Shown here piece by piece: positions 53,790-63,648 of a stretch of DNA of 64,000 bases. Source of the DNA: an uncultured Alphaproteobacteria bacterium (GTDB taxonomy: Bacteria; Pseudomonadota; Alphaproteobacteria; RF32; CAG-239); NCBI GenBank assembly GCA_944390315.1, contig CALXPO010000022.1, positions 1 to 64,000 on the forward strand, written 5' to 3'. Both the position numbers and the translations under genes were made by a program. Position 1 is the first letter of the stretch. Each line of letters opens with the position of its first letter. The notes under the pieces are model-generated. The model was not told the DNA's origin, did not search any database, and was given only the letters and a program-made list of their open reading frames with translations.

Positions 53790-55208
53790 ATGATTGTCAA
53801 ATATATTGCTCTATTACCGGAAATAATTTTAATTTTGGGTATTGGGCTGCTGGCGATGGTGCGTATTTTTCGCTCTGCTAATACCCAAAAAACGTTTTAT
53901 ACCATTAGTAAATGGACCTTAATCTTAACCATAGCGGCAACAGTGATTTTTTATAATCGCAATGTTGGAGAGTTTTGGCAAAACAATAATTACACAACCT
54001 TATTTAAAATATGCATATACCTGCTCTCCATAGGTTGGGGTGTCTTATCGCTCAAAAGATTTCAAAATAAAGAGTATATCAGCTTTTGGTATTATTTTTT
54101 AATATTGATAAATTTATTGTGTTTTGCCATAGCTTTGTCATACAGTTCCTTATTGTTGTTAGCAATGATGTTAACATTTTGCCAAATTTTTAATTTCTTC
54201 TTACTTAGGCTGGATGTAGAAGAAGACGAGATGAGCTGCAGTTGGAAATATCTGTTGCTTTCAATGTCTTTTTGCCTGCTATTATGGGTAGGGGTATTTA
54301 TTTTATGGCATTTGACGGGTAGTTTTGATTATATGGCTATCAAAAATTATTTGTCTAATCCCGAGCATCTGAATAAACAGATAAGTTTGGCTTTTGTCTT
54401 GATAACAATATTCTTTTTGTTTGCACTTGGGGTGGCTCCGTTTCACTTTTGGTATGCCAATGTGGTTTCTTGTGTTATTTTGCCGGTTGCCGGATATTTA
54501 ACTTTTATTCCGACTTTGGTCTATTTCTCAATATTTGTGAATCTGATGAATAATGTTTTGGCACCGCTCTACGGAACATATGAAAATGCCATTTTATTTT
54601 TTGGTGTGTTATCGGTATTTATGGGAGCAATCGGTGCCAACAGCGAAGATAATTTGCGCAAAATTTTTGCCTATGCCGGTCTGTATTATATAGGTGTGGT
54701 CATTATAGCCGCGGCCGACATGCAGGATCAGAGTTTACAAGGGGCTTTTATTTATCTTTTTGTGTATATCTTAGCATTTTTCGGGGTTTATACGGTTTTT
54801 GCCGGCTGCCGCAGTAAGGGGGATTATTTGCATAATTTGGATGAGGTGCGAGGGCTTTCCACTCAAAGACCGCTTTTGTCGGCAACTTTGCTAGTGTTGA
54901 TGATTTCACTCATCGGTACGCCGCCTTTGGTCGGTTTTTTGGGAAAACTTTCGGTAATTAATGCGTTGGTTGTGAGCAATCACTATGGATTGATGGCGGT
55001 AGTTGCATTCTCGGTGCTGATTTTGGCTTGTGTTTATTTGAGGGTTATTACCGCGGTTTATTTTGAGCCGAGAAACATCAATTTTGATCGTGTCGATAAA
55101 GAGGTATATATTTGTATTGCAATAAATGTTATTTTAATTGTAATGACTGTTCTTAATCCGAAATATTTGATGCATGATGTTGAAATGATGTTAAACGTCA
55201 ACTTGTGA
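53790..55208 (+). CDS. nuoN: Divergent NuoN-like antiporter subunit
   Basis: A 472-residue membrane protein. The usual PFHxW motif is kept (ALGVAPFHFWYANV), but the Lys four residues before it is Ala, the TM5 Glu (usual LFLGxEL) is Met (LLLLAMML), and the next Lys of the family is lost. GTPPLVGFLGKL near the C-terminus keeps its Lys. TAGGAGATAAAA precedes the ATG. Position between nuoM and birA matches the alphaproteobacterial nuo operon 3' end. Confidence 0.75.
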   Translation: MIVKYIALLPEIILILGIGLLAMVRIFRSANTQKTFYTISKWTLILTIAATVIFYNRNVGEFWQNNNYTTLFKICIYLLSIGWGVLSLKRFQNKEYISFWYYFLILINLLCFAIALSYSSLLLLAMMLTFCQIFNFFLLRLDVEEDEMSCSWKYLLLSMSFCLLLWVGVFILWHLTGSFDYMAIKNYLSNPEHLNKQISLAFVLITIFFLFALGVAPFHFWYANVVSCVILPVAGYLTFIPTLVYFSIFVNLMNNVLAPLYGTYENAILFFGVLSVFMGAIGANSEDNLRKIFAYAGLYYIGVVIIAAADMQDQSLQGAFIYLFVYILAFFGVYTVFAGCRSKGDYLHNLDEVRGLSTQRPLLSATLLVLMISLIGTPPLVGFLGKLSVINALVVSNHYGLMAVVAFSVLILACVYLRVITAVYFEPRNINFDRVDKEVYICIAINVILIVMTVLNPKYLMHDVEMMLNVNL

Positions 55209-55217
55209 GAAAAAACA

Positions 55218-55937
55218 ATGTGGCAATATTATGATTATGACGAATTGGGCAGCACCAACGACAAAGCAATTGAGCTGACGACCAAAGCAACGGGTGAAAA
55301 AATAGCGGTTACGGCAGAAATGCAAACCGGCGGCAGAGGTCGACGCGGTCGTCGTTGGGTCGGGGCAAAGGGAAATTTGTTTTTATCTTTGGCTCTGCCG
55401 TTTGAACTCAAAAATTGCGGGGCATTGGTTTTGATTTCGGGGCTGGCGTTGCTTGAGTTGATAAAAGAAGTCGCGCCTCAAAGCGATGTTGTACTTAAAT
55501 GGCCGAACGATGTCTTGCTTGACGACGGAAAAATTTCGGGAATATTGCTTGAAAAAGGGGAAGCTGGGTATATGATAGTAGGTATCGGGATAAATGTAAA
55601 AATTGCACCGATAACCGATGCCGTCTACAAAGTGAATTCTTTGGCAAATGCCGGTTTGCTTTTTGACAGACAGGAAATAAAAGATATGTATTTGCGGCAT
55701 TTTGATGAGTTATTAGATTATTGGCAACAACAGGGAATGCCCGCATTAGTTAAACGCTGGCTTCAATATGCCAAAGGAATAGGTTCGCCGATAGAGGTAA
55801 AAATGCCGAATACAACCAAAGATGGAATTTTTGCCGGTTTAAACGAAGACGGTTTGTTGATTTTGCAAACCGAACAAGGGCAAGAAGTTATCAGTGCCGG
55901 AGATATATTCTTTAAAGAAGAAGGTATAAAAAGATGA
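55218..55937 (+). CDS. birA: Biotin--[acetyl-CoA-carboxylase] ligase
   Basis: A 239-residue protein. It joins biotin to the carboxyl carrier protein BCCP via biotinyl-AMP. GGRGRRGRRW is the biotinoyl-AMP loop and KWPNDVLL with KISGILLE the catalytic core. The N-terminal DNA-binding domain of E. coli BirA is absent, as in most Alphaproteobacteria, so it is an enzyme only. It lies between nuoN and rnj, overlapping the rnj start by four bases. Confidence 0.93.
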   Translation: MWQYYDYDELGSTNDKAIELTTKATGEKIAVTAEMQTGGRGRRGRRWVGAKGNLFLSLALPFELKNCGALVLISGLALLELIKEVAPQSDVVLKWPNDVLLDDGKISGILLEKGEAGYMIVGIGINVKIAPITDAVYKVNSLANAGLLFDRQEIKDMYLRHFDELLDYWQQQGMPALVKRWLQYAKGIGSPIEVKMPNTTKDGIFAGLNEDGLLILQTEQGQEVISAGDIFFKEEGIKR

Positions 55938-57679
55938 TTGGTAAGTTTGAAAAAGACGGTTTGTATTTTATAGCCTTGGGCGGTGCCGATGAAATCGGTA
56001 TGAATATGTATGTTTATGCTTATAACGGAAAATTTATAATGGTTGATGCCGGCTATGGTTTTTTGAATGATAATTTTCCGGGGATGGATGTTTGTTTTGC
56101 CGATGCAAGTTTTTTTGCAAATTATGCCGAAGATTTTGAAGGGATTTTTATTACTCACGCTCACGAAGATCACTTTGGCGCCATTGCTCATGTATGGCCG
56201 TTGATAAAATGTCCGGTTTATGCCAGTGCGTTTGCCTTGGGGTTGATAAAAAATCGGTTGCGGGAATATAAACTGGAAAATGAAGTTGAGCTTAATCCGA
56301 TTGTCGGCAAGCAGACAATAAATCTGCAAAATTTCACGGTTGAATTTGTGCCGGTTGTCCACTCCGTACCCGAGACCGCGGCCCTGGTGATTAGAGCGGG
56401 AGACAAAACCGTTGTTCATGCAACCGATTGGCGTTTTGATGACAGTGCAATCGAAACTCTGCAAACCGACTATGATGAACTGCATTCGGTCGGCGGTCAC
56501 GGTGTCGATATGTTTGTTTGCGATTCGACAAACATTGAGGTCAACAATATTTTGCCAAGTGAAAAAGAGGTCAGAGAATGTTTGATGAGGCTTATTCCTA
56601 AGCTGAAAAAAACAGTTGTGGCAACATGTTTTGCCTCTAATTTGACGAGGTTGGAAAGTTTGGTGTTGGCGGCGGAAACGGCAGGACGTACCCCGATTTT
56701 GGTTGGTCGCAGTTTGCTCTATAATGTCAAAGTTGCCAAAGAAATCGGCTATTTTAAGGATATGCCCAAATGCTATGATATCAAAGACGCGGTAGATGTG
56801 CCTTCTGATAATGCTTTGTATATATGTACGGGTTCACAGGCAAATTATCGCTCGGCCTTAACTTCTATTGTGAATAATCAAAACAAGTATGTCAAATTGG
56901 GCAAAGGCGATACGGTTATCTTTTCTTCGAAAATTATTCCCGGCAATGAAGAAAAAATCAGCGACATGCAAGAAAAACTGATTGCTCAGGGTGTCAATGT
57001 AATTACCGATAAAGATGATTTGGTGCATACCTCAGGGCATTGCAGTAAAGAAGAAATTCACAAGATGTATGAGCTGCTTAAGCCGCGTTTGGTTGTTCCC
57101 GTCCACGGTGATAAAAGATTTATCCGCGAGCACAAAAAATTTGCCGCCGAATGCGGTATTGATAAAGTTTTGAGTATGCAAAACGGGGACGCAGTGATGC
57201 TCAAGGGCGACGATGCTCTTATAGTCGGTGATGTGCCGACCGATATTTTGGCAGTCGATCGCAAAGAAATTGTGTCGCTTAACTCTGAAGTGGTTAAACG
57301 CCGCAAACAAATAGCTTACAACGGCAGTGTGTTTATCAGCGTTATTTTTGGCGAAAAATGGGAACTGATAGCTTTAAGAATTTCTTCAAAGGATATTTGG
57401 GAGCCGGAAGCGTTTGCGACGCTGAGAGATAAAATTGTCGAAGAAGTTTCTGAGGCTTTGCCTGAAGTTGCCGCCGGATTGCATTACAAAGAAACGGCAA
57501 TTTTGGATTATATCAGGGTGCAGGTTCGCCGCAAAATCGAAAGAGCAACCGATATGAAACCGGTAACTTTTATCCATTTTTATAAGTTACCGTTGGAAGA
57601 AGAAAAATTGGAGCAGGAAGAAGATGTCGATGCCGGTCAGCCGATGATAATTTATCCGTCGCCCGAGGTCGAAAATTAA
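55934..57679 (+). CDS. rnj: Ribonuclease J
   Basis: A 581-residue metallo-beta-lactamase/beta-CASP ribonuclease. Metal site HAHEDHFGA (near residue 75), DWRFDD, and the beta-CASP motifs with SGHCSKEEIHKM and VPVHGDKRF are present. The C-terminal 120 residues form the dimerisation/RNA-binding domain and end in an acidic tail. RNase J has 5'-3' exo- and endonuclease activity in mRNA decay and rRNA processing. GAAGG precedes the ATG; overlap with birA suggests coupling. Order after nuoLMN-birA is typical of Alphaproteobacteria. Confidence 0.93.
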   Translation: MIGKFEKDGLYFIALGGADEIGMNMYVYAYNGKFIMVDAGYGFLNDNFPGMDVCFADASFFANYAEDFEGIFITHAHEDHFGAIAHVWPLIKCPVYASAFALGLIKNRLREYKLENEVELNPIVGKQTINLQNFTVEFVPVVHSVPETAALVIRAGDKTVVHATDWRFDDSAIETLQTDYDELHSVGGHGVDMFVCDSTNIEVNNILPSEKEVRECLMRLIPKLKKTVVATCFASNLTRLESLVLAAETAGRTPILVGRSLLYNVKVAKEIGYFKDMPKCYDIKDAVDVPSDNALYICTGSQANYRSALTSIVNNQNKYVKLGKGDTVIFSSKIIPGNEEKISDMQEKLIAQGVNVITDKDDLVHTSGHCSKEEIHKMYELLKPRLVVPVHGDKRFIREHKKFAAECGIDKVLSMQNGDAVMLKGDDALIVGDVPTDILAVDRKEIVSLNSEVVKRRKQIAYNGSVFISVIFGEKWELIALRISSKDIWEPEAFATLRDKIVEEVSEALPEVAAGLHYKETAILDYIRVQVRRKIERATDMKPVTFIHFYKLPLEEEKLEQEEDVDAGQPMIIYPSPEVEN

Positions 57680-59130
57680 ACCGATTGCTTGTCTTGCTTT
57701 ATCGGCAGGTAAATAGTAAAGGTGGTACCGTTTTTTTCGGTTGAGGTGACACGCATATTGCCTCGGTGACGAATAAGAATATGTTTGGCAATGGCCAGCC
57801 CTAAGCCGGAACCTTTAATATTTTGATTTTTGTGGGTTTGCATTCGATAAAAACGTTCAGTTAATCTGGTAATTTGTTCGTCGGCAATTTTGTCGCCGAA
57901 ATTATGTACGGATAAAGCCACGGCTTTTCCTTTGGCGACTTCATAAGTTTTTGACGGCGGAATCTTATCGACTTGTTCGGCTTTTAGGGTAATATCCGTA
58001 TTTTCATAGCCGTATTTAATGGCATTATCGCATAAATTTTGCAACAACTGACGGATTTGGGCATAATCCGCGGTAATTTCCGGCAACTGTTCATCAATTT
58101 GAATATTAAAGTGCATATTGCGGTTTTGGGCTTTAAGCATCAAAGCGTTACAGACATCTTGGGCAATCGGCAGCAAACTGATTTTTTCTTCGGGCGGTAA
58201 ATCTTGTGTCAGCTCTATTTTAGATAAAGACAGCAGATTTTCTATCAAAAGCGACATATAATTAGCCTGCTCACTCATAATTTTTAAGAACGTATCACGA
58301 GCAACGTCATCATCTTTGGCCGTTGTTTGCAGTGTTTCGATAAAACCGGAGATAACGGATAAAGGCGTGCGCAATTCGTGACTGGCGTTGGCCACAAAAT
58401 CGGATTGCATTTTTTCGATTTTGTTGACTTTGGCAAAGTCGTAGAGGGAGATAACCGCGACAGCTCTTCCTTTAGAAATCCAAGGTAATTTCTTGATGTG
58501 AGCATAAAGTTTTCGACTGTCGTCTTTATTTTTGTCCTTATTGGGGTGGACATAGAAAATAAGATTTTCAGATTCACTCTCATTATGAAGAACTTTGGCA
58601 ACGGCATTGATAAAATTGTTGGAGGCAAAAATTTCTTCGACATTGCGGTCGGTAATATTTTGTCCGAGCAGATTGCGAGCGGAGGTATTGGCTCCGAGGA
58701 TATTACCTTTTTTATCAATCATCAAAATCGGGTCGGGCAGAGTGTCAAGCACGGCAGTGTCAGAGATGGTTTGAGCCTCGAGCTTTTCGGCCTTTTCCGC
58801 CCAAAAGCGATGCATCTCGTTAACCGCATCAACAATTTGCTTGGTATCGGATTCGGTCACATTAAATTGTTCTTCGGTATAATTTTCTTTAGACAGGCGA
58901 AAAATATATTTGCGAATTTGTTGCAGTTCAAAGGTTATCGGAAACAACCAGACGATATTAAAGAAAATGATTGAGGCATAAGCCATCACGGCAATACTTG
59001 CCGGTAAAAGTTTGAGGGCTACCAACATAATAAAAACCAAAGCGGCGGGAAGAGACAAAGCTAAAATGCGGCTGGCAAAATTGTTGTCTTTTTCTATTGC
59101 AAATATTTTGCTTTTACGCTTATCAAACAT
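57676..59130 (-). CDS. PhoR-like sensor histidine kinase
   Basis: A 484-residue membrane kinase. Two N-terminal membrane segments (about 23-42 and 48-68) with almost no periplasmic loop are followed by a PAS domain (about 120-225), the H-box FVANASHELRTPLSVISGF, and an HATPase domain with NAIKYG and GSGLGLAIAKHI. The pattern is like PhoR or a similar phosphate/envelope sensor. No response-regulator gene is adjacent, so its partner is elsewhere. It converges with rnj with a four-base overlap. Signal unknown. Confidence 0.87.
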   Translation of the reverse strand: MFDKRKSKIFAIEKDNNFASRILALSLPAALVFIMLVALKLLPASIAVMAYASIIFFNIVWLFPITFELQQIRKYIFRLSKENYTEEQFNVTESDTKQIVDAVNEMHRFWAEKAEKLEAQTISDTAVLDTLPDPILMIDKKGNILGANTSARNLLGQNITDRNVEEIFASNNFINAVAKVLHNESESENLIFYVHPNKDKNKDDSRKLYAHIKKLPWISKGRAVAVISLYDFAKVNKIEKMQSDFVANASHELRTPLSVISGFIETLQTTAKDDDVARDTFLKIMSEQANYMSLLIENLLSLSKIELTQDLPPEEKISLLPIAQDVCNALMLKAQNRNMHFNIQIDEQLPEITADYAQIRQLLQNLCDNAIKYGYENTDITLKAEQVDKIPPSKTYEVAKGKAVALSVHNFGDKIADEQITRLTERFYRMQTHKNQNIKGSGLGLAIAKHILIRHRGNMRVTSTEKNGTTFTIYLPIKQDKQSV

Positions 59131-59231
59131 GGTGATAACCTCGGAAAAACATTAAAAATAAGTGGACGAGTTTTGTGAGTAATATATAATGCAATAAGTT
59201 TAAATTTATTAAAAATTTGAAAAAGAGAGCA

Positions 59232-61913
59232 ATGACGACAGAAGAAAAAAATATGGCCGTAACGCCGATGATGGCACAATATTTGGAGACTAAAAAAGCC
59301 TATCCCGAATATTTGTTATTTTATCGGATGGGCGATTTTTACGAAATGTTTTTTGATGATGCAGTTCAAGCCTCAAAGGCGTTGGATATAGCTTTGACCA
59401 AAAGGGGAAAACTGGCCGGAGAAGACGTGCCGATGTGCGGTGTGCCTTTTCATGCCTATGAAAGCTATTTGGCCAGATTGATAAAACACGGTTTTAAGGT
59501 TGCCATCTGCGAGCAAATGGAAGACCCGAAAGAGGCTAAAAAAAGGGGCTATAAAGCAGTTGTCAAAAGAGATGTGATTCGTTTGGTAACGGCAGGAACT
59601 TTAACCGAGGATACGTTACTTGATTCGCGTCGTAACAATTTTTTGCTGTCGTTGTCTAAGCAGGGAGAAGTTTTAGGCGTTTCATGGATAGATTTGTCAA
59701 CCGGCGATTTCTTTTTGGAAGAATTGGATTTGCGCGGCAAACAGGAAGCAACGGTTTTAAGCGGGTTGCTCGCCAGACTGTCGCCGGTCGAAATCTTGGT
59801 TTCGGACAGTTATTTGCAAAATCCGAAATTGTTTGAAGTTTTGAACGAATATCGCAAACAACTTTCAATTTTGCCGCAGGCAAGATTTAATTCAGAAAAT
59901 GCCAAAAGAACTTTGCATAATTTGTTCGGCGTGGAAACATTAGATGCTTACGGAAGTTTTAGCCGCGCAGAAATCACGGCGGCAGGCGTTTTGATAGACT
60001 ATATCGAAACAACGCAGAAAGGGCAAATGCCCAGAGTTGAAAAACCGGTCAAAATATACGAACAACAAGTTATGGAAATTGACGGCGCAACTCGCCGCAG
60101 CTTAGAGCTGCTGTCTTCTGTCAGCGGTGAAAAAAACGGTTCGTTGCTTTCGGTTTTGGACAGGACGGTCACAGGTTGCGGTGCACGCATGTTGGCAAGT
60201 CGCATCGCAAGTCCGTTGGTTGACGTTAAAGAGATTAATGAACGACTGAATGTGGTCGAATTTTTTAGTGAAGAAGAATTTGTTCGCCAAGATATCAGAG
60301 AGATACTCAAGAGCTGTCCGGACATGGAACGTTCATTGTCTCGTTTAAGTTTGGAAAGAGGCGGTCCGAGAGATTTGGCAGCGATAAAAACAGTTTTGGC
60401 TTCGGTTCCGAAAATAAAAAATATATTGGCAGGCAACAACGGTAAGCAGATTGTCAAAGAGCTGCCCGATGCCGTCAGTCATATTGTTTCCAAACTCGGA
60501 CATTACGAAACTTTGGTTGACAAATTGGAAAATGCTCTGGTTGAAGATTTGCCTTTGCTGGCGCGTGACGGCGGTTTTATTAAAGAAGGCTTTTATCCGC
60601 CGCTTGATGAAATTAAGCAAATGAAAAACAACAGTCAGCAAGTTATATTAAACTTACAGGAAAAATATGCGGCTGCGGTTAATATTCCGAATTTAAAAAT
60701 TAAATATAATAACCTGATAGGATATTACATTGAAGTTCCGGCAAAATTTGCAACTCAAATGATGGAGCATACCGATTTTATCCACCGTCAGTCGGTTTTA
60801 AATGCCGTTCGCTATACGACGGTGGAGTTAACCGAAATAGAAAATGAAATTCGCGGGGCCGGAGAAAAATCTTTGGCGATGGAATTGGAGTTATATGCCC
60901 AACTGGTAGATGAAATAAAAATTTTAGCCGATGATATTTCTCGAACGGCAAAGGCCTTGGCGGAGCTTGATGTCGGAGCGGCTTTGGCAGATTTGGCGGT
61001 TGAAAAAAATTATTGTCGTCCGCTTGTTGACGATTCTTTGGTGTTTGAAGTTGAAGACGGTCGCCACCCCGTGGTTGAAAATGCCTTGTCTAAAGAAAAC
61101 AGCGGCAGTTTTGTCGGTAACGACTGCTATTTGGGCGGAGAGCACAGTAATATTTGGCTGATAACCGGTCCGAATATGGCAGGAAAATCAACGTTTCTGC
61201 GCCAGAATGCCATCATTGCGGTAATGGCGCAAATCGGTTCTTATGTGCCGGCTCGAAAAGCTCATATAGGTATTGTCAATAAATTGTTTTCTCGTGTCGG
61301 CGCATCGGACGATTTGACACGAGGTCGTTCAACTTTTATGGTTGAGATGGTGGAAACGGCAAGCATATTAAATCGTGCCGATGAGCGTTCGCTGGTTATT
61401 TTAGATGAAATCGGTCGCGGTACGGCAACTTTTGACGGTTTGTCCATCGCTTGGGCGGTGGTGGAACATTTGCACGAGGTCAATCGCTGTCGTGCTCTGT
61501 TTGCCACCCATTACCACGAATTAACCTCGCTTGTGAACAAACTACCGAAAATGTCACTTCACTGTATGAAGATAAAAGAATATAAAGATGAAGTTATCTT
61601 TTTGCACGAAGTTATTGATGGTGCGGCAGATAGGTCATACGGTATTCATGTTGCCAAATTGGCAGGCTTGCCGCAAGTCGTGCTGAAACGAGCCGAACAA
61701 GTGCTGAATTCACTGGAACATGATAAGAAAAATACCAATATAAAGGCTTTGGCCGATGATTTGCCATTGTTTGCAAGTTTGAAAGAAAAAGAAGAAAAGC
61801 AGAAACCGTCGGCGGTAGAAGAGGCGTTGAAAAACATTAATCCAGATGATTTGAGCCCGCGGGAAGCATTGGATGAACTCTATAAATTAAAGCAATTGTC
61901 GGAGGAAAAATAA
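59232..61913 (+). CDS. mutS: DNA mismatch repair protein MutS
   Basis: About 893 residues, full length. The mismatch-binding motif [14 protein letters not shown] (Phe-x-Glu) is at about 30-40, and the ATPase domain has [37 protein letters not shown] and ATHYHEL. The C-terminal tail ends in a helical region similar to the MutS tetramerisation domain. ATG at 59232 follows GAGAG; a TTG at 59217 is in frame but less likely. A Nudix gene starts at the stop codon. Confidence 0.96.
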   Translation: MTTEEKNMAVTPMMAQYLETKKAYPEYLLFYRMGDFYEMFFDDAVQASKALDIALTKRGKLAGEDVPMCGVPFHAYESYLARLIKHGFKVAICEQMEDPKEAKKRGYKAVVKRDVIRLVTAGTLTEDTLLDSRRNNFLLSLSKQGEVLGVSWIDLSTGDFFLEELDLRGKQEATVLSGLLARLSPVEILVSDSYLQNPKLFEVLNEYRKQLSILPQARFNSENAKRTLHNLFGVETLDAYGSFSRAEITAAGVLIDYIETTQKGQMPRVEKPVKIYEQQVMEIDGATRRSLELLSSVSGEKNGSLLSVLDRTVTGCGARMLASRIASPLVDVKEINERLNVVEFFSEEEFVRQDIREILKSCPDMERSLSRLSLERGGPRDLAAIKTVLASVPKIKNILAGNNGKQIVKELPDAVSHIVSKLGHYETLVDKLENALVEDLPLLARDGGFIKEGFYPPLDEIKQMKNNSQQVILNLQEKYAAAVNIPNLKIKYNNLIGYYIEVPAKFATQMMEHTDFIHRQSVLNAVRYTTVELTEIENEIRGAGEKSLAMELELYAQLVDEIKILADDISRTAKALAELDVGAALADLAVEKNYCRPLVDDSLVFEVEDGRHPVVENALSKENSGSFVGNDCYLGGEHSNIWLITGPNMAGKSTFLRQNAIIAVMAQIGSYVPARKAHIGIVNKLFSRVGASDDLTRGRSTFMVEMVETASILNRADERSLVILDEIGRGTATFDGLSIAWAVVEHLHEVNRCRALFATHYHELTSLVNKLPKMSLHCMKIKEYKDEVIFLHEVIDGAADRSYGIHVAKLAGLPQVVLKRAEQVLNSLEHDKKNTNIKALADDLPLFASLKEKEEKQKPSAVEEALKNINPDDLSPREALDELYKLKQLSEEK

Positions 61914-62357
61914 ATGCCTTTTGCAGAAAATAAAATTCGTCCGCTAACGGTTGCGGTCATTCGTAGAGGTAACAATGTACTGGCAATCAAAGGAATTGAT
62001 TACAGTAAAAAAGAAGTTTTTTATCGCTTGCCCGGCGGCGGAATAGAATTTGGAGAAACGGCGGAAGAGGCGTTGAAAAGAGAATTTATGGAAGAGTTTG
62101 GCGTGGCAATTAATGTAGGTCGCAGATTGGATGTGATTGAAAATATTTTTTGCTACGAGGGAAAAAGAGGACACGAGATTGTATTTATATATGAGGCTTT
62201 TTTGCCCGATTTGAAAATACAAACTGATGACGGGTTGTATTTTATGGAAGAAGGGCAGCAGAGTCCCAAAGCTGAGTGGGTGGATTTGTCCTCGGATATT
62301 ATTGTCTATCCCGAAGAAGTTAGGCGAATACAATCGGAATTAATATCAACGAAATAA
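61914..62357 (+). CDS. Nudix hydrolase
   Basis: A 147-residue protein. The Nudix box GGGIEFGETAEEALKREF followed by MEEFGV (Gx5Ex7REUxEExGU) is complete. It hydrolyses a nucleoside diphosphate-linked compound; the substrate is not clear. AGGAGG lies eight bases before the start, immediately after mutS, so the pair is coupled. Adjacency to mutS hints at nucleotide-pool or oxidised-nucleotide clearing, which is inference. Confidence 0.9.
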   Translation: MPFAENKIRPLTVAVIRRGNNVLAIKGIDYSKKEVFYRLPGGGIEFGETAEEALKREFMEEFGVAINVGRRLDVIENIFCYEGKRGHEIVFIYEAFLPDLKIQTDDGLYFMEEGQQSPKAEWVDLSSDIIVYPEEVRRIQSELISTK

Positions 62358-62367
62358 GGAGAAAAAT

Positions 62368-62952
62368 ATGTTAAAATCATTAATGGCAATCATTTTGGCT
62401 TTGGGTATCAATATCCATAGCGTACATGCGGCTGATGTAGCTAATCCGTATGCAAATGTTAAAGATCCCGAGAATACATTGCTACTCAAACTCAAAGACG
62501 GAGATGTCCTGATAGAAATGTATCCGGAAGATGCTCCGAAACATGTTGCCCGCATCAAAGAGTTGGTTAGAGAGGGATTCTACGACGGTCTGAAATTTCA
62601 TCGTGTAATTGACGGTTTTATGGCGCAGACCGGAGATCCGAGAGGCAACGGTACCGGCGGCAGCGGTCGCAATCTTCCGGCAGAATTCAATCAGCGCAGC
62701 CACCAACGCGGGACGGTGTCAATGGCAAGAGCGGCAGATCCGAACTCAGCAGACAGTCAGTTTTTTATCTGCTTTGATGATGCCAGCTTTTTAGACGGTC
62801 AATATACGGTTTGGGGACAAGTGATTTCGGGTATGGATGCTGTCGATAAAATTAAACGCGGCACCGGTCCGAACGGTATGGTATACAATCCCGATAAAAT
62901 TATTTCGATGCAAGTTGTATCGGATTTAATCGCACAAAAGGCGCAAAAGTAG
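62368..62952 (+). CDS. Periplasmic cyclophilin-type peptidyl-prolyl isomerase
   Basis: A 194-residue protein with a signal peptide ending in VHA-ADV. The cyclophilin core has FHRVIDGFMAQTGDPRG, DSQFFICFDD and FLDGQYTVWGQV, with the catalytic Arg (FHR) and Phe/Gln in place. It speeds folding of envelope proteins at prolyl bonds (PpiA-like). AAGGAG precedes the ATG. A strong terminator follows. Confidence 0.92.
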   Translation: MLKSLMAIILALGINIHSVHAADVANPYANVKDPENTLLLKLKDGDVLIEMYPEDAPKHVARIKELVREGFYDGLKFHRVIDGFMAQTGDPRGNGTGGSGRNLPAEFNQRSHQRGTVSMARAADPNSADSQFFICFDDASFLDGQYTVWGQVISGMDAVDKIKRGTGPNGMVYNPDKIISMQVVSDLIAQKAQK

Positions 62953-62968
62953 AATATGATTAGCAAGG

Positions 62969-63001
62969 AAAGAGGCTCTGCAAAAAGTAAGAGCCTCTTT
63001 T
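62969..63001 (+). terminator. Rho-independent terminator after the cyclophilin gene
   Basis: AAAGAGGCTCT pairs with AGAGCCTCTTT around a ten-base loop, ending in a short T-run. Confidence 0.82.
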
Positions 63002-63061
63002 GCTGTGTTAAGAACAGATGAGATTTGGTATAAAAATCAATAGAATCAAGGTGGTAGCCTG

Positions 63062-63077
63062 CGGTATTATAATACCG
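63062..63077. promoter_or_regulatory. Palindrome upstream of the rplM promoter
   Basis: A perfect 16-base palindrome CGGTATTATAATACCG sits 36 bases before the -35 box of rplM. It could be a binding site for a dimeric regulator, or a chance A/T-rich palindrome. No known operator is matched. Confidence 0.4.
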
Positions 63078-63112
63078 ATAATTAAAATATTGAAAAATAC
63101 GAATTTTTATAG

Positions 63113-63140
63113 TTGACAAAGGCAAAAGTTTAGCTATATT
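63113..63140 (+). promoter_or_regulatory. Sigma-70-type promoter of rplM-rpsI
   Basis: TTGACA (63113-63118) and TATATT (63135-63140) with a 16-base spacer, about 40 bases before rplM. Confidence 0.8.
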
Positions 63141-63180
63141 GACAACGAATTTAATAACCATCTTTAAGAAGAGAGAAAAT

Positions 63181-63648
63181 ATGAACACTTATGCAACAAA
63201 GCCATCGGATATTGAAAGAAAATGGTATGTCGTTGATGCCAGCGGTGTTGTATTGGGTCGTCTATCTGCCGAAATCGCTAAGATTTTGCGCGGCAAACAC
63301 AAACCCAGCTTTGTACCGAATCTGGACTGCGGTGACTATGTAATCGTTATCAATGCCGATAAAGTAAAATTGACCGGTAAAAAAATGACTCACAAAGTTT
63401 ACTATCGTCACACCGGTTGGATTGGCGGAATCAAAGAAACTACTCCTGCAAAAATTTTGGCAGGTAAATTCCCCGGTCGCGTAATCGAGAAAGCCGTTGA
63501 AAGAATGATTTCTCGTAATCCCCTCGGTCGCCAACAAATGACCAAGTTAAAAGTTTATGCCGGTGCAGAACATCCGCATGCAGCTCAGAATCCGATTGTT
63601 CTTGATATTGCAGGCAAGAACCCGAAAAATAAAAGGAGTCCGTTATAA
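63181..63648 (+). CDS. rplM: 50S ribosomal protein L13
   Basis: A 155-residue ribosomal protein. [38 protein letters not shown] and the C-terminal [16 protein letters not shown] fit the L13 family. The ATG at 63181 follows GAGAG; the frame from 63139 is an extension into the promoter. Its stop overlaps the rpsI start (TAATG). Confidence 0.96.
   Translation: MNTYATKPSDIERKWYVVDASGVVLGRLSAEIAKILRGKHKPSFVPNLDCGDYVIVINADKVKLTGKKMTHKVYYRHTGWIGGIKETTPAKILAGKFPGRVIEKAVERMISRNPLGRQQMTKLKVYAGAEHPHAAQNPIVLDIAGKNPKNKRSPL

Noticed and set aside
55763-56500. 245-residue open frame on the minus strand
   Set aside because: Antisense to birA and rnj, both well supported by motifs.
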